Shown here piece by piece: positions 23,882 through 30,199 of a DNA stretch of 64,000 bases (positions within the stretch are counted from its first letter, which is position 1; every line of letters begins with the position of its first letter). The notes under the pieces were generated by a model that had not been told where the DNA came from, did no database searches, and saw only the letters and a list, made by a program, of their open reading frames with translations. Both the position numbers and the translations under genes were made by a program. The stretch is from NCBI GenBank assembly GCA_963707875.1, contig CAVPRU010000001.1, positions 434,001 through 498,000 of the forward strand, read 5' to 3'. The DNA comes from SZUA-320 sp963707875 (lineage in GTDB: Bacteria; Gemmatimonadota; Gemmatimonadetes; Gemmatimonadales; GWC2-71-9).

Positions 23882-25493
23882 CCGGCTGATCCTCGCCAAC
23901 ATCTGGGTCTCGGTGGTCGCCTTCGGGATCGCGGCCTCCATGGCGCTGATGCAGGCGATCTCCCGGGCCAACCTGGAAGTGCCGTTCCAGTCGGCCCGGA
24001 TGTACTACATGTCGGTGACCGCGCACGGGGTCCTGATGGCCCTGGTCTTCACCACCTTCTTCATCATGGCACTGGGCTACGCGACGGCGCAGCGGGAGAA
24101 TGGGGACATCGCCATGCCGCGGTTCGCCTGGATGATGTTCGGGCTGGCCCTGCTCGGAGTGGCGCTGGCCGTCTGGGCCATCCTGAGCTTCAAGGCCACG
24201 GTGCTGTACACCTTCTACCCGCCGCTCCAGGCGCACCCGGCGTTCTATATCGGACTGACCCTGGTGGTGGTGGCGTCGTGGGGCTGGGCCGTCAGCATGA
24301 TCATCTCCTGGCGAGAGTCGAAGCGGCGGAACCCGGACCGGGCGGTCAGCCTGGCGATGCATGCGACCACGGTCAACTGCCTGCTCTGGCTGCTGGCCAC
24401 GATGGGCGTCGCCGCGGAGATGCTGTTCCAGCTGATTCCCTGGTCGCTGGGACTGGTCGACCGGATCGACCCGCTGCTGGCGCGGACCCTGTTCTGGTTC
24501 TTCGGCCATCCCCTGGTCTACTTCTGGATCCTCCCGGCCTACGCGATCTGGTACGCGGTGCTCCCCCGGGAAGCGGGGGGCAAGCTGTTTTCGGATCGGC
24601 TGGCCCGGATGGTCTTTACCCTGTTCCTGGTCCTCTCCACTCCGGTCGGACTCCACCATCAATTCCAGGACCCCGGCATCCCGGCGGCGTGGAAGCTGTT
24701 CCACACCTTCAACACAATGGCCATCTCGTTTCCCAGCCTGGTCACCGCGTTCACCGTGGTGGCTTCGCTCGAGATCGCCGGCCGGCTCCGGGGGGGCACC
24801 GGCCTGTTCGGCTGGCTCCGGGCGCTGCCCTGGGGCAACCCGGTGGTGAGCGCGGCGCTGTTCGCCGGGCTGCTGTTCATGGTGGGTGGGTTTGGCGGCT
24901 CGATCAACGCCGCCTACAGCCTCAACTCGGTGGTCCACAATACCGCCTGGATCGCGGCCCACTTTCACCTGACGGTGGGCAGTGCCGCCGCGCTCACCTT
25001 CATGGGCGGGTGCTATTGGCTGGTTCCGAAGATCAGCGGCCGGGAACTGGAACTCCGTCTGCTGGCCAAGATCCAACCGGCTGTCTGGTTTCTGGGCATG
25101 GTGTTCTTCTCCTTCACCGGACACATCGCCGGGCTGATGGGATTGCCGCGGCGAGTCTTCACCACCGACTTCGGTGGCGCGGCCCAGGCGGAGATGTGGA
25201 AGGGACTGACCACGGCCTCGGCGGTGGGCGGGCTGCTGCTCTTCGCCAGTGCCGGTCTGTTCGTGATGGTCATCGTCGCCACGATGCTGGCCGGCAAGCG
25301 ACAGCCAATCGCATCGCTGGAGTGGGCCGAATCGCTGGGGGAACCGGAGGGCGGCCATCGACCGGGCATCTGGGACCGGCTGTGGCTCTGGTTTGCGGTG
25401 GCGGTCATCATGGTCATCATCGCCTACGCCGTCCCGCTGTATGACATCTTCCAGCTGGAGCGGTTCGGCAGCCCGGGGTTCAAACCCTTCTGA
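23868..25493 (+). CDS. Cytochrome c oxidase subunit I (ba3/B-type)
   Basis: 541 aa, about 13 TM helices; the catalytic haem-copper oxidase subunit that reduces O2 and pumps protons. Low-spin haem His is in TAHGVLMALV. The CuB His/Tyr region is FFGHPLVYFWILPAYAIWY, with HH in GLHHQFQDP. The haem ligands are in HFHLTVGS. The sequence type resembles Thermus ba3 rather than A-type enzymes. B-type oxidases have high oxygen affinity, consistent with the adjacent low-oxygen-like regulator. No subunit III or assembly gene is adjacent. Confidence 0.95.
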   Translation: MKGTNRLILANIWVSVVAFGIAASMALMQAISRANLEVPFQSARMYYMSVTAHGVLMALVFTTFFIMALGYATAQRENGDIAMPRFAWMMFGLALLGVALAVWAILSFKATVLYTFYPPLQAHPAFYIGLTLVVVASWGWAVSMIISWRESKRRNPDRAVSLAMHATTVNCLLWLLATMGVAAEMLFQLIPWSLGLVDRIDPLLARTLFWFFGHPLVYFWILPAYAIWYAVLPREAGGKLFSDRLARMVFTLFLVLSTPVGLHHQFQDPGIPAAWKLFHTFNTMAISFPSLVTAFTVVASLEIAGRLRGGTGLFGWLRALPWGNPVVSAALFAGLLFMVGGFGGSINAAYSLNSVVHNTAWIAAHFHLTVGSAAALTFMGGCYWLVPKISGRELELRLLAKIQPAVWFLGMVFFSFTGHIAGLMGLPRRVFTTDFGGAAQAEMWKGLTTASAVGGLLLFASAGLFVMVIVATMLAGKRQPIASLEWAESLGEPEGGHRPGIWDRLWLWFAVAVIMVIIAYAVPLYDIFQLERFGSPGFKPF

Positions 25494-25516
25494 CGGACCC
25501 GCCGGGAGTTGGCGCC

Positions 25517-25558
25517 GGTACCGCCCGGGGTTGCGCGGGTCGCGCCCCGGGCGGTGCC
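25517..25558. terminator. Bidirectional hairpin between coxA and the DUF1611 gene
   Basis: A 14-bp stem (10 perfect bp CCGCCCGGGG/CCCCGGGCGG plus four outer pairs, one G-U) encloses a 14-nt loop with its own short GCG/CGC pairing. It is located between convergent genes; no U-tract. Confidence 0.6.
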
Positions 25559-25576
25559 AGGCCACCGATCAGATAA

Positions 25577-26653
25577 TCAGCAGGCGCCGGTGGCAAGATA
25601 CCGCTGGCGGGCCGCGAGGATCGCGTCGGTCAGGGTGGCGTCCTCCGGAAACCTCACCGGATCGGTGCAGGGCAGCCCGGTCTCGGCCGCGGCGCTGGCA
25701 CAGGCGTCCCGGGCGGCCTCCTCGTTCAGATCGAAGGTGTTGAGACAGATCCCGACCACTCGGGTGGGCCAGACCGCGGATCCGATCGCCTGGTACCAGC
25801 CGACATAGTCCTTGAGCGGCGGGACCGGCAACCAGTCCTTGCCGCGATACTCGCTCAGCGTGGTGCGGCTGGCCTGATGGCAGAGGATCAGCGCGTTGGG
25901 GCAGGACCCGTGGAGCAGGCCAAGGGTCACCCCGGAATAGCCCGGATGGTTGATGCTCCCCTGCCCTTCCACCATCACGATGTCCGCCCCCTTGGCCCCT
26001 TCCAGCACCAGGTGCTCGGCCGCACCGGCGATGAAGTCGGCCACCACTGCGTCCACGGCAATGCCCCAGCCCTCAATGAAGATGCCGGTCTGGCCGGTGG
26101 CCACGAAACGGGTGCGCACCAGGCGGGCATTCAGCGCCTCGGTCAACTTCAACTGGGCCGTCATCTTGCCGACGTTGCAATCGGTGCCCACGGTGAGGAT
26201 GACCATCGGCTCCACCAGCCGTGCCTTCCCGGCCGCGACCGGCAGGTCGGCCGGGGCCCGGCGGACATCCCGAATCTCCCGACCCAACTCCCGAGCCCGG
26301 GTGGCAAGGACGGCGTCCTCCCCGAGAAAGGTGTGCAGTCCGCTCCACAGGTCGCACCCCGCTTCGAGCCCGGCCAGCAGCCAGGTGCGCCAGGCCGGGG
26401 GCAGCTGGCCGCCAGCCGGTGCGATCCCGATCATGATCGCATCCGGCGCGAGGCGGAGTCCCTCCTCGATGGTCCCGACCACCGGGATGCCGCCACCGAA
26501 CCCGAGCACGTCCCGCACGGTCTTCCCGGCCGCCACATGGTCCAGTACTCCGACCACCCGCTCCGGCATGAACCGGATCACCGCATTGGCGGTCTTTGAG
26601 GTCATGGGATAGAAGTCGCCGTCGGCGATGATGAGGAAGCGCTGGGGAGCCAT
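25577..26653 (-). CDS. DUF1611 domain-containing protein (DgcN-like)
   Basis: 358 aa. The N-terminal Rossmann-like part (residues 1-150) is followed by a P-loop-like segment, ILTVGTDCNVGKMTAQLKL (about residue 155), and IVMVEGQGSINHPGYSG. This pattern defines DUF1611. A characterised member, DgcN, is a D-glutamate N-acetyltransferase, usually beside an epimerase (dgcA) that is not seen here. Function therefore stays family-level. It has its own promoter just upstream and ends at the shared hairpin after coxA. Confidence 0.85.
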   Translation of the reverse strand: MAPQRFLIIADGDFYPMTSKTANAVIRFMPERVVGVLDHVAAGKTVRDVLGFGGGIPVVGTIEEGLRLAPDAIMIGIAPAGGQLPPAWRTWLLAGLEAGCDLWSGLHTFLGEDAVLATRARELGREIRDVRRAPADLPVAAGKARLVEPMVILTVGTDCNVGKMTAQLKLTEALNARLVRTRFVATGQTGIFIEGWGIAVDAVVADFIAGAAEHLVLEGAKGADIVMVEGQGSINHPGYSGVTLGLLHGSCPNALILCHQASRTTLSEYRGKDWLPVPPLKDYVGWYQAIGSAVWPTRVVGICLNTFDLNEEAARDACASAAAETGLPCTDPVRFPEDATLTDAILAARQRYLATGAC

Positions 26654-26678
26654 GAAACCAGGGGTTGAGGTATCCAGA

Positions 26679-26706
26679 ATTGTATGTAAGAGTACCGGGT
26701 AACCAA
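26679..26706 (-). promoter_or_regulatory. Promoter of the DUF1611 gene
   Basis: Minus-strand TTGGTT (26701-26706) and TACAAT (26679-26684), 16-bp spacer, about 25 nt before the ATG, directly downstream of the pspA terminator. Confidence 0.55.
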
Positions 26707-26707
26707 G

Positions 26708-26729
26708 CGCCCCGCCAAATGGCGGGGCG
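26708..26729 (-). terminator. Terminator hairpin after pspA
   Basis: Perfect 9-bp stem CGCCCCGCC/GGCGGGGCG with a 4-nt loop, about 30 nt after the pspA stop, marking the end of the coiled-coil/ybjN/pspA operon. It is followed by CTTGGTT, only weakly U-rich. Confidence 0.65.
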
Positions 26730-26759
26730 GCAAGGAGAATCTGGTCCGGTCGGAGGCGG

Positions 26760-27533
26760 TCAGCCGTTCGGGGACTCGGTCTCGTCGATCACTTCCGCCT
26801 CGACGGTGTGGTCGTCCTTGACCCCCCGGCCCAGCTGTTTGGTGGCGTCGCCGCCCGCGCCGAGCATCCCCATCTTGGCCTTGAGCTCGATCAACTGCTG
26901 ATCGGCCGAGCCCTTGTATTCCAGCGCCTTGAACTGGCCGATCAGGTCATCACCCGCGAACTCCTGCTGGAGTTCCGCGGCGGCCAGCGCCTTGCGTTCG
27001 ATGTCCTCGATCTTCTCGGCCATCCGTTCGAAGGACTCGAAGGCGCTCTTGTCGCCCATGCCGGCCATGGTCTCCTGGATCCGCTGCTGGGCCTCGGCCC
27101 GCTTGGCCCGCGCCACCAGGATGTTCTTCTTCCGCTTGGCCTCCTCGATCCTGTCGTGGAGCTGGCGGAGCGAGACCTTTAGGTTCTCGGTCTCGGCCTT
27201 GTGGCGAAGCCAGGTCTCATGGAGTTGCTGGGCGCCCTGGAGCGCCTCGTTGTACCGCATGAGCGCCTGGGCGGCCAGGTCGTCCCGACCTTCCTGCACG
27301 GCCAGCATGGCACGGCGCTCCCAGTCCTCTGCCTGCTTCTTGAGCTGTTCCGCATCGGCCTGGAGCCGCTTCTCGTCGGCTATGGCGGAGGCGGCTTCCT
27401 GCTTGGCCTTGGCCAGCTGGGTCTTCATGTCCGTGATCAGTTGATTCAGCATCTTCTCGGGGTTTTCGGCCCGAGAGATGAGATCGTTGATGTTGGACCT
27501 GAAGAGCGTCGAAAGACGGTCAAAGATGCCCAT
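26760..27533 (-). CDS. pspA: Phage shock protein A / IM30 family
   Basis: 257 aa, almost wholly helical coiled coil. Typical PspA start MGIFDRLSTLFRSNINDLI and first helix ENPEKMLNQLITDM, then long Ala/Glu/Lys/Gln heptads to about residue 220 and an acidic tail. PspA polymerises on the inner membrane and protects it under envelope stress (family knowledge). It is the last gene of an operon that also holds a YbjN-like gene and six paralogous membrane coiled-coil proteins. No PspF or PspC is present in the window. Confidence 0.95.
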   Translation of the reverse strand: MGIFDRLSTLFRSNINDLISRAENPEKMLNQLITDMKTQLAKAKQEAASAIADEKRLQADAEQLKKQAEDWERRAMLAVQEGRDDLAAQALMRYNEALQGAQQLHETWLRHKAETENLKVSLRQLHDRIEEAKRKKNILVARAKRAEAQQRIQETMAGMGDKSAFESFERMAEKIEDIERKALAAAELQQEFAGDDLIGQFKALEYKGSADQQLIELKAKMGMLGAGGDATKQLGRGVKDDHTVEAEVIDETESPNG

Positions 27534-27539
27534 CTGGGA

Positions 27540-27935
27540 TCACCTTTCGCGGTACGGGGCAAGCGTACCCATGTGGGACGCCAGCGCCAGCAGGATCGAG
27601 TCAAAACTGGCCTGGAACTCGGAGAAGTCCAAGTTCTCAAGCTCGAGGGTATCGGTCAGCACGATATGGTCGCCCTCCAGGCCATACGACCCATGCACCA
27701 GGTCGCGGGCGTTCAACTCCAGCAACTGCCGGTAGAGTTCGCCCCGTCGCGGGTCGGTCACCGGTGGCTCCATGACCCGGACCCGGAGCACCACGACTGG
27801 GGGACTGAAGTGCACCACCGTCTCCGCCCCGTCCGAGGTGCGGATCAGCCAGAGGCCGGGTTGGACCTCCTCGACCGAGGCGACCGATCCGTTCATCCGA
27901 TCGATGAAAGACTGTATGTCGTCCTTCGTTACCAT
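27540..27935 (-). CDS. YbjN-like protein (CesT/Tir-chaperone-like fold)
   Basis: 131 aa soluble protein. The stretch from GLWLIRTSDGAETVVHFSPPVVVLRVRV through LYRQLLELNARDLVHGSYGLEGDHIVLTDTL matches the YbjN pattern of strands and a two-helix groove. It lies 6 nt upstream of pspA; YbjN-like proteins are known pspA neighbours in several phyla. GAGAGG precedes the ATG. Likely an adaptor or chaperone for the Psp response (inference). Confidence 0.8.
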   Translation of the reverse strand: MVTKDDIQSFIDRMNGSVASVEEVQPGLWLIRTSDGAETVVHFSPPVVVLRVRVMEPPVTDPRRGELYRQLLELNARDLVHGSYGLEGDHIVLTDTLELENLDFSEFQASFDSILLALASHMGTLAPYRER

Positions 27936-27967
27936 GCCTGATTCCTCTCGGGGTGCTCGGGGGAAAT

Positions 27968-28348
27968 CTATCCGGACTCCGGCCGGGCGAGCACCCGTCC
28001 AGCGGAGTCGGCCCGGTGCTGGGCCAGAAGCCGTTCGGCAAAGTCGAGCCGTTCCTCCAGCTCAGCCATCCGGACGGAGCCAAGTTCAAGGTCGGCCAGC
28101 CGGGCTTCAAGGTCCTCCACCCGCATCGCCTCGACCTCGCCGGTGGTCGGTTCCCGGATGGCGCGGCGCCGGAGCGCGAAGTACCTCCGGACCCCGAAGA
28201 TCACCGCCGAAGTCGCGAACCCGAGCGGAATGATGATATCCTCGTCGCCGCCGCTCGACTCGGCCAGGGCCATCGTAATGCAGATCGTCACGAAGGCATG
28301 CAGCACGACGTCGAACCAGGACAGCCCGGTGGCCTTCTCCACGCTCAT
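27968..28348 (-). CDS. One-TM coiled-coil protein, array member 6
   Basis: 126 aa, the longest of six tandem paralogues. Two hydrophobic stretches (residues 12-30 and 38-55) precede a basic RRYFALRRRAIRE linker, then a coiled coil and the shared C-terminal motif ELEERLDFAERLLAQ (about residues 95-109). It overlaps member 5 (ATGA); GGGAGG precedes the ATG. No family name is certain. The motif and topology recall PspB, a small TM coiled-coil partner of PspA. Confidence 0.75.
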   Translation of the reverse strand: MSVEKATGLSWFDVVLHAFVTICITMALAESSGGDEDIIIPLGFATSAVIFGVRRYFALRRRAIREPTTGEVEAMRVEDLEARLADLELGSVRMAELEERLDFAERLLAQHRADSAGRVLARPESG

Positions 28349-28686
28349 GCCGAACCTCCCGCCTCCCGGGACCGATCCCGGTGACTGGCGAGGAGCCGTT
28401 CACTGAAATCCACCCGTTCCTCCAGCTCCAGCACCCGGGAGCGAAGCTCGTCCAGCTCGACCAGGACCTCTTCGCCGGGCGCCGCCATACTCGGCTGATC
28501 CCCCTCCAGCCGCCGGGCCAGCGCCTTGCCGACCGGCCCGCGGAGAATCACCGCGATCGAAACGGCCCCGATGATGCCGACCGGAATGGCGAATCCTTCA
28601 CCGAGCTGGTTGGAAAGGAACGCAAACGCCCCCAGCGCCGCCAGAACGACCGGGGTGATCGGGCCCCAACGCCTGCGGAGCATCAT
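28345..28686 (-). CDS. One-TM coiled-coil protein, array member 5
   Basis: 113 aa. Two hydrophobic helices (residues 10-28 and 32-48) are followed by GPVGKALARRLEG, a linker also present in members 2, 3 and 4. Then a coiled coil and ELEERVDFSERLLAS. Two adjacent ATGs; GGAGGGG fits the second better. Overlaps both neighbours by a few bases, so translation is coupled. Probably inner-membrane; function unknown. Confidence 0.75.
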   Translation of the reverse strand: MMLRRRWGPITPVVLAALGAFAFLSNQLGEGFAIPVGIIGAVSIAVILRGPVGKALARRLEGDQPSMAAPGEEVLVELDELRSRVLELEERVDFSERLLASHRDRSREAGGSA

Positions 28687-29009
28687 GACCCCTCCACGGG
28701 CTGCTGGACCCCACCACTCTGTCGAGCCAGCAGTCGTTCTGAGAACTCGACCCGGTTTTCCAACTCCAGCATCCGGTTTTCGAGACCTTCCAGTTCGGCC
28801 AGCCGATCATGGACCTGGTCGAGGTCTGCCTGGGCCGACCGATTGAGCGCCCGCCCCTCCAGCCGTCGCGCCAGGGCCCGGACCAGCGGGAACAGGATGA
28901 TGCTCGACACCACCAGCGCCACGATGGCCACGATCGCGTAGGGATCGGGGCCATTGTAGATGACGGCCGGGAAATCGGGGGCGGGAGGAGCGGGGACTTG
29001 AAGGATCAC
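28683..29009 (-). CDS. One-TM coiled-coil protein, array member 4
   Basis: 108 aa. A Pro-rich N-terminus of about 20 residues precedes one TM helix (YAIVAIVALVVSSIILFPLV), the linker RALARRLEGR, a heptad-repeat helix (LDQVHDRLAELEGLENRM) and the motif ELENRVEFSERLLAR. It overlaps member 5 (TGATG) and lies 2 nt after member 3. Confidence 0.75.
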   Translation of the reverse strand: MILQVPAPPAPDFPAVIYNGPDPYAIVAIVALVVSSIILFPLVRALARRLEGRALNRSAQADLDQVHDRLAELEGLENRMLELENRVEFSERLLARQSGGVQQPVEGS

Positions 29010-29011
29010 GA

Positions 29012-29311
29012 TCAGCCCTCCCCTCGCGACGTTCCGGCGGATTGGCCCGATGGGTCACGCGGTGCCGCCAGCACCCGCTCGGCAAAGTCCACCCGCTCCT
29101 GCAACTCCACCACCTCGCGCCGGAGGTCAGCCACCTCGGCCGTGCCGGCCTGCACATCGTCGCGAATCGCATGGAGGTCGGCCTCGGTCAGGCTCCGGCC
29201 CTCGATCCGCCGCCCGATGGCCCGTCCGATCGGGCCCATGATCACCCCCAGCAGCAGGCCGACGCCGGAGAGCAGCGCAAACATGGTGAGGACAAACTGC
29301 TCTTCAGTCAC
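29012..29311 (-). CDS. One-TM coiled-coil protein, array member 3
   Basis: 99 aa from GTG 29311, which follows GAGGGA and overlaps the end of member 2 by 8 nt; a longer upstream frame was rejected. One TM helix (residues 5-25), linker GPIGRAIGRRIEGR nearly identical to member 2, coiled coil, and motif ELQERVDFAERVLAA. Confidence 0.75.
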   Translation of the reverse strand: MTEEQFVLTMFALLSGVGLLLGVIMGPIGRAIGRRIEGRSLTEADLHAIRDDVQAGTAEVADLRREVVELQERVDFAERVLAAPRDPSGQSAGTSRGEG

Positions 29312-29612
29312 GCGATCCCTCGGTGAGGCCGGTGTGAAGGCTCCGGGCCCGTTCGCTGAGCATCCGCTCGGCAAAATCGAGCCTGTTTTCCAACTCGGCC
29401 GTCCGGGCCTGTCCGGACTCGAGATTGTCCAGCCTGGCCTGGACGGTCTCAAGTTCCTCAAGCCGCGCCTCGACCTCGGCCAGGTGATCCTCACCGCCCC
29501 GTGATCGGCCCTCGAGCCGCCGGCCGATGGCCTTCCCGATGGGACCCAGGAGTGCCGTGACCATGGTGGCCCCGAGGGCGAGGTACATGGCGAACTCGCC
29601 CAACTCAGTCAT
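29304..29612 (-). CDS. One-TM coiled-coil protein, array member 2
   Basis: 102 aa from ATG 29612, which overlaps the end of member 1; the longer frame upstream is a shadow. One TM segment (residues 8-24), linker GPIGKAIGRRLEGR, a long coiled coil with LEELETVQARLDNLE, and motif ELENRLDFAERMLSE (about residues 75-89). Confidence 0.75.
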   Translation of the reverse strand: MTELGEFAMYLALGATMVTALLGPIGKAIGRRLEGRSRGGEDHLAEVEARLEELETVQARLDNLESGQARTAELENRLDFAERMLSERARSLHTGLTEGSRD

Positions 29613-29868
29613 CCACCGACCGCCCTTCCGGCCTGGGCAACACCCGCTCGGCAAAGTCCATCCGGTTCTCCAGTTCGGCCAGCCGTTCCCGCAATTGATC
29701 GAGTTCTTCAACCTGGGCCCGAAGGTACTGCAATTCCTCATCCCCCATGGCGACTCTGGCGTTGGCCCGCTTGGAAACGGCGTTCACCAGGACAACACCG
29801 ATGTAGCCCAGGACACCGGACGCGGCGATCGCACTCAGGACAAAGAACAGCTTGATCCCGTCGTCCAC
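29605..29868 (-). CDS. One-TM coiled-coil protein, array member 1
   Basis: About 87 aa if it starts at GTG 29868; TTG 29880 is an alternative and neither has a strong ribosome site. One TM helix (FFVLSAIAASGVLGYIGVVLV), basic linker, coiled coil (LRAQVEELDQLRERL) and motif ELENRMDFAERVLPR. First gene of the array, 91 nt after the small gene at 29960, and coupled to member 2. Confidence 0.7.
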   Translation of the reverse strand: MDDGIKLFFVLSAIAASGVLGYIGVVLVNAVSKRANARVAMGDEELQYLRAQVEELDQLRERLAELENRMDFAERVLPRPEGRSVDD

Positions 29869-29896
29869 TGAGGCCCCCAACGCTGGTTATTCTGCT

Positions 29897-29914
29897 CCGA
29901 ACGGCGTTCGGGAG
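29897..29914 (-). promoter_or_regulatory. Inverted repeat upstream of the coiled-coil array
   Basis: A 15-bp inverted repeat (CCGAACG, G, CGTTCGG; 29897-29911) lies just before the array. In the transcript, flanking GCTC/GAGC pairs extend it. It could be an operator for the array or a weak terminator of the preceding gene; no U-run. No convincing sigma-54 or sigma-70 promoter was recognised in this 79-nt gap. Confidence 0.4.
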
Positions 29915-29959
29915 CCAGTACGGCGCCCGTCCGGCAAATGTTTCAAGGGGGAACGAACC

Positions 29960-30175
29960 CTAAACCAGTTCCACCCGGTCGATTTCTTCCAGGGGGATGG
30001 CAATGTCGGTCCCGTCGTCGCCCACCGGCCGGAGGTAGACCTCATGGGCAGTCACATGGGTATCCAGAGAGGTCGGAACACCGACGATCTCGGTCGCGGA
30101 CCTGGTGGTGATCCGGACCGCCTGCTCCTGCCCCCCGGCCCATCCGAGCATCTCGACGATCTCCTGGTACCGCAT
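29960..30175 (-). CDS. Small protein of unknown function
   Basis: 71 aa, soluble, acidic: starts MRYQEIVEMLGWAGGQEQ and ends IAIPLEEIDRVELV. GGAGG stands 4-5 nt before the ATG. It reads like a small beta-rich domain (alternating V/I and charged residues). It lies between the S9 peptidase and the coiled-coil array, in the same orientation. No family recognised. Confidence 0.55.
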   Translation of the reverse strand: MRYQEIVEMLGWAGGQEQAVRITTRSATEIVGVPTSLDTHVTAHEVYLRPVGDDGTDIAIPLEEIDRVELV

Positions 30176-30199
30176 GCGACCTCCGCCGACGGCGTCAGG

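Noticed and set aside
29881..29959. Sigma-54 promoter for the coiled-coil/pspA operon
   Set aside because: No GG-N10-GC pattern with correct spacing, and no PspF-like activator in the window.
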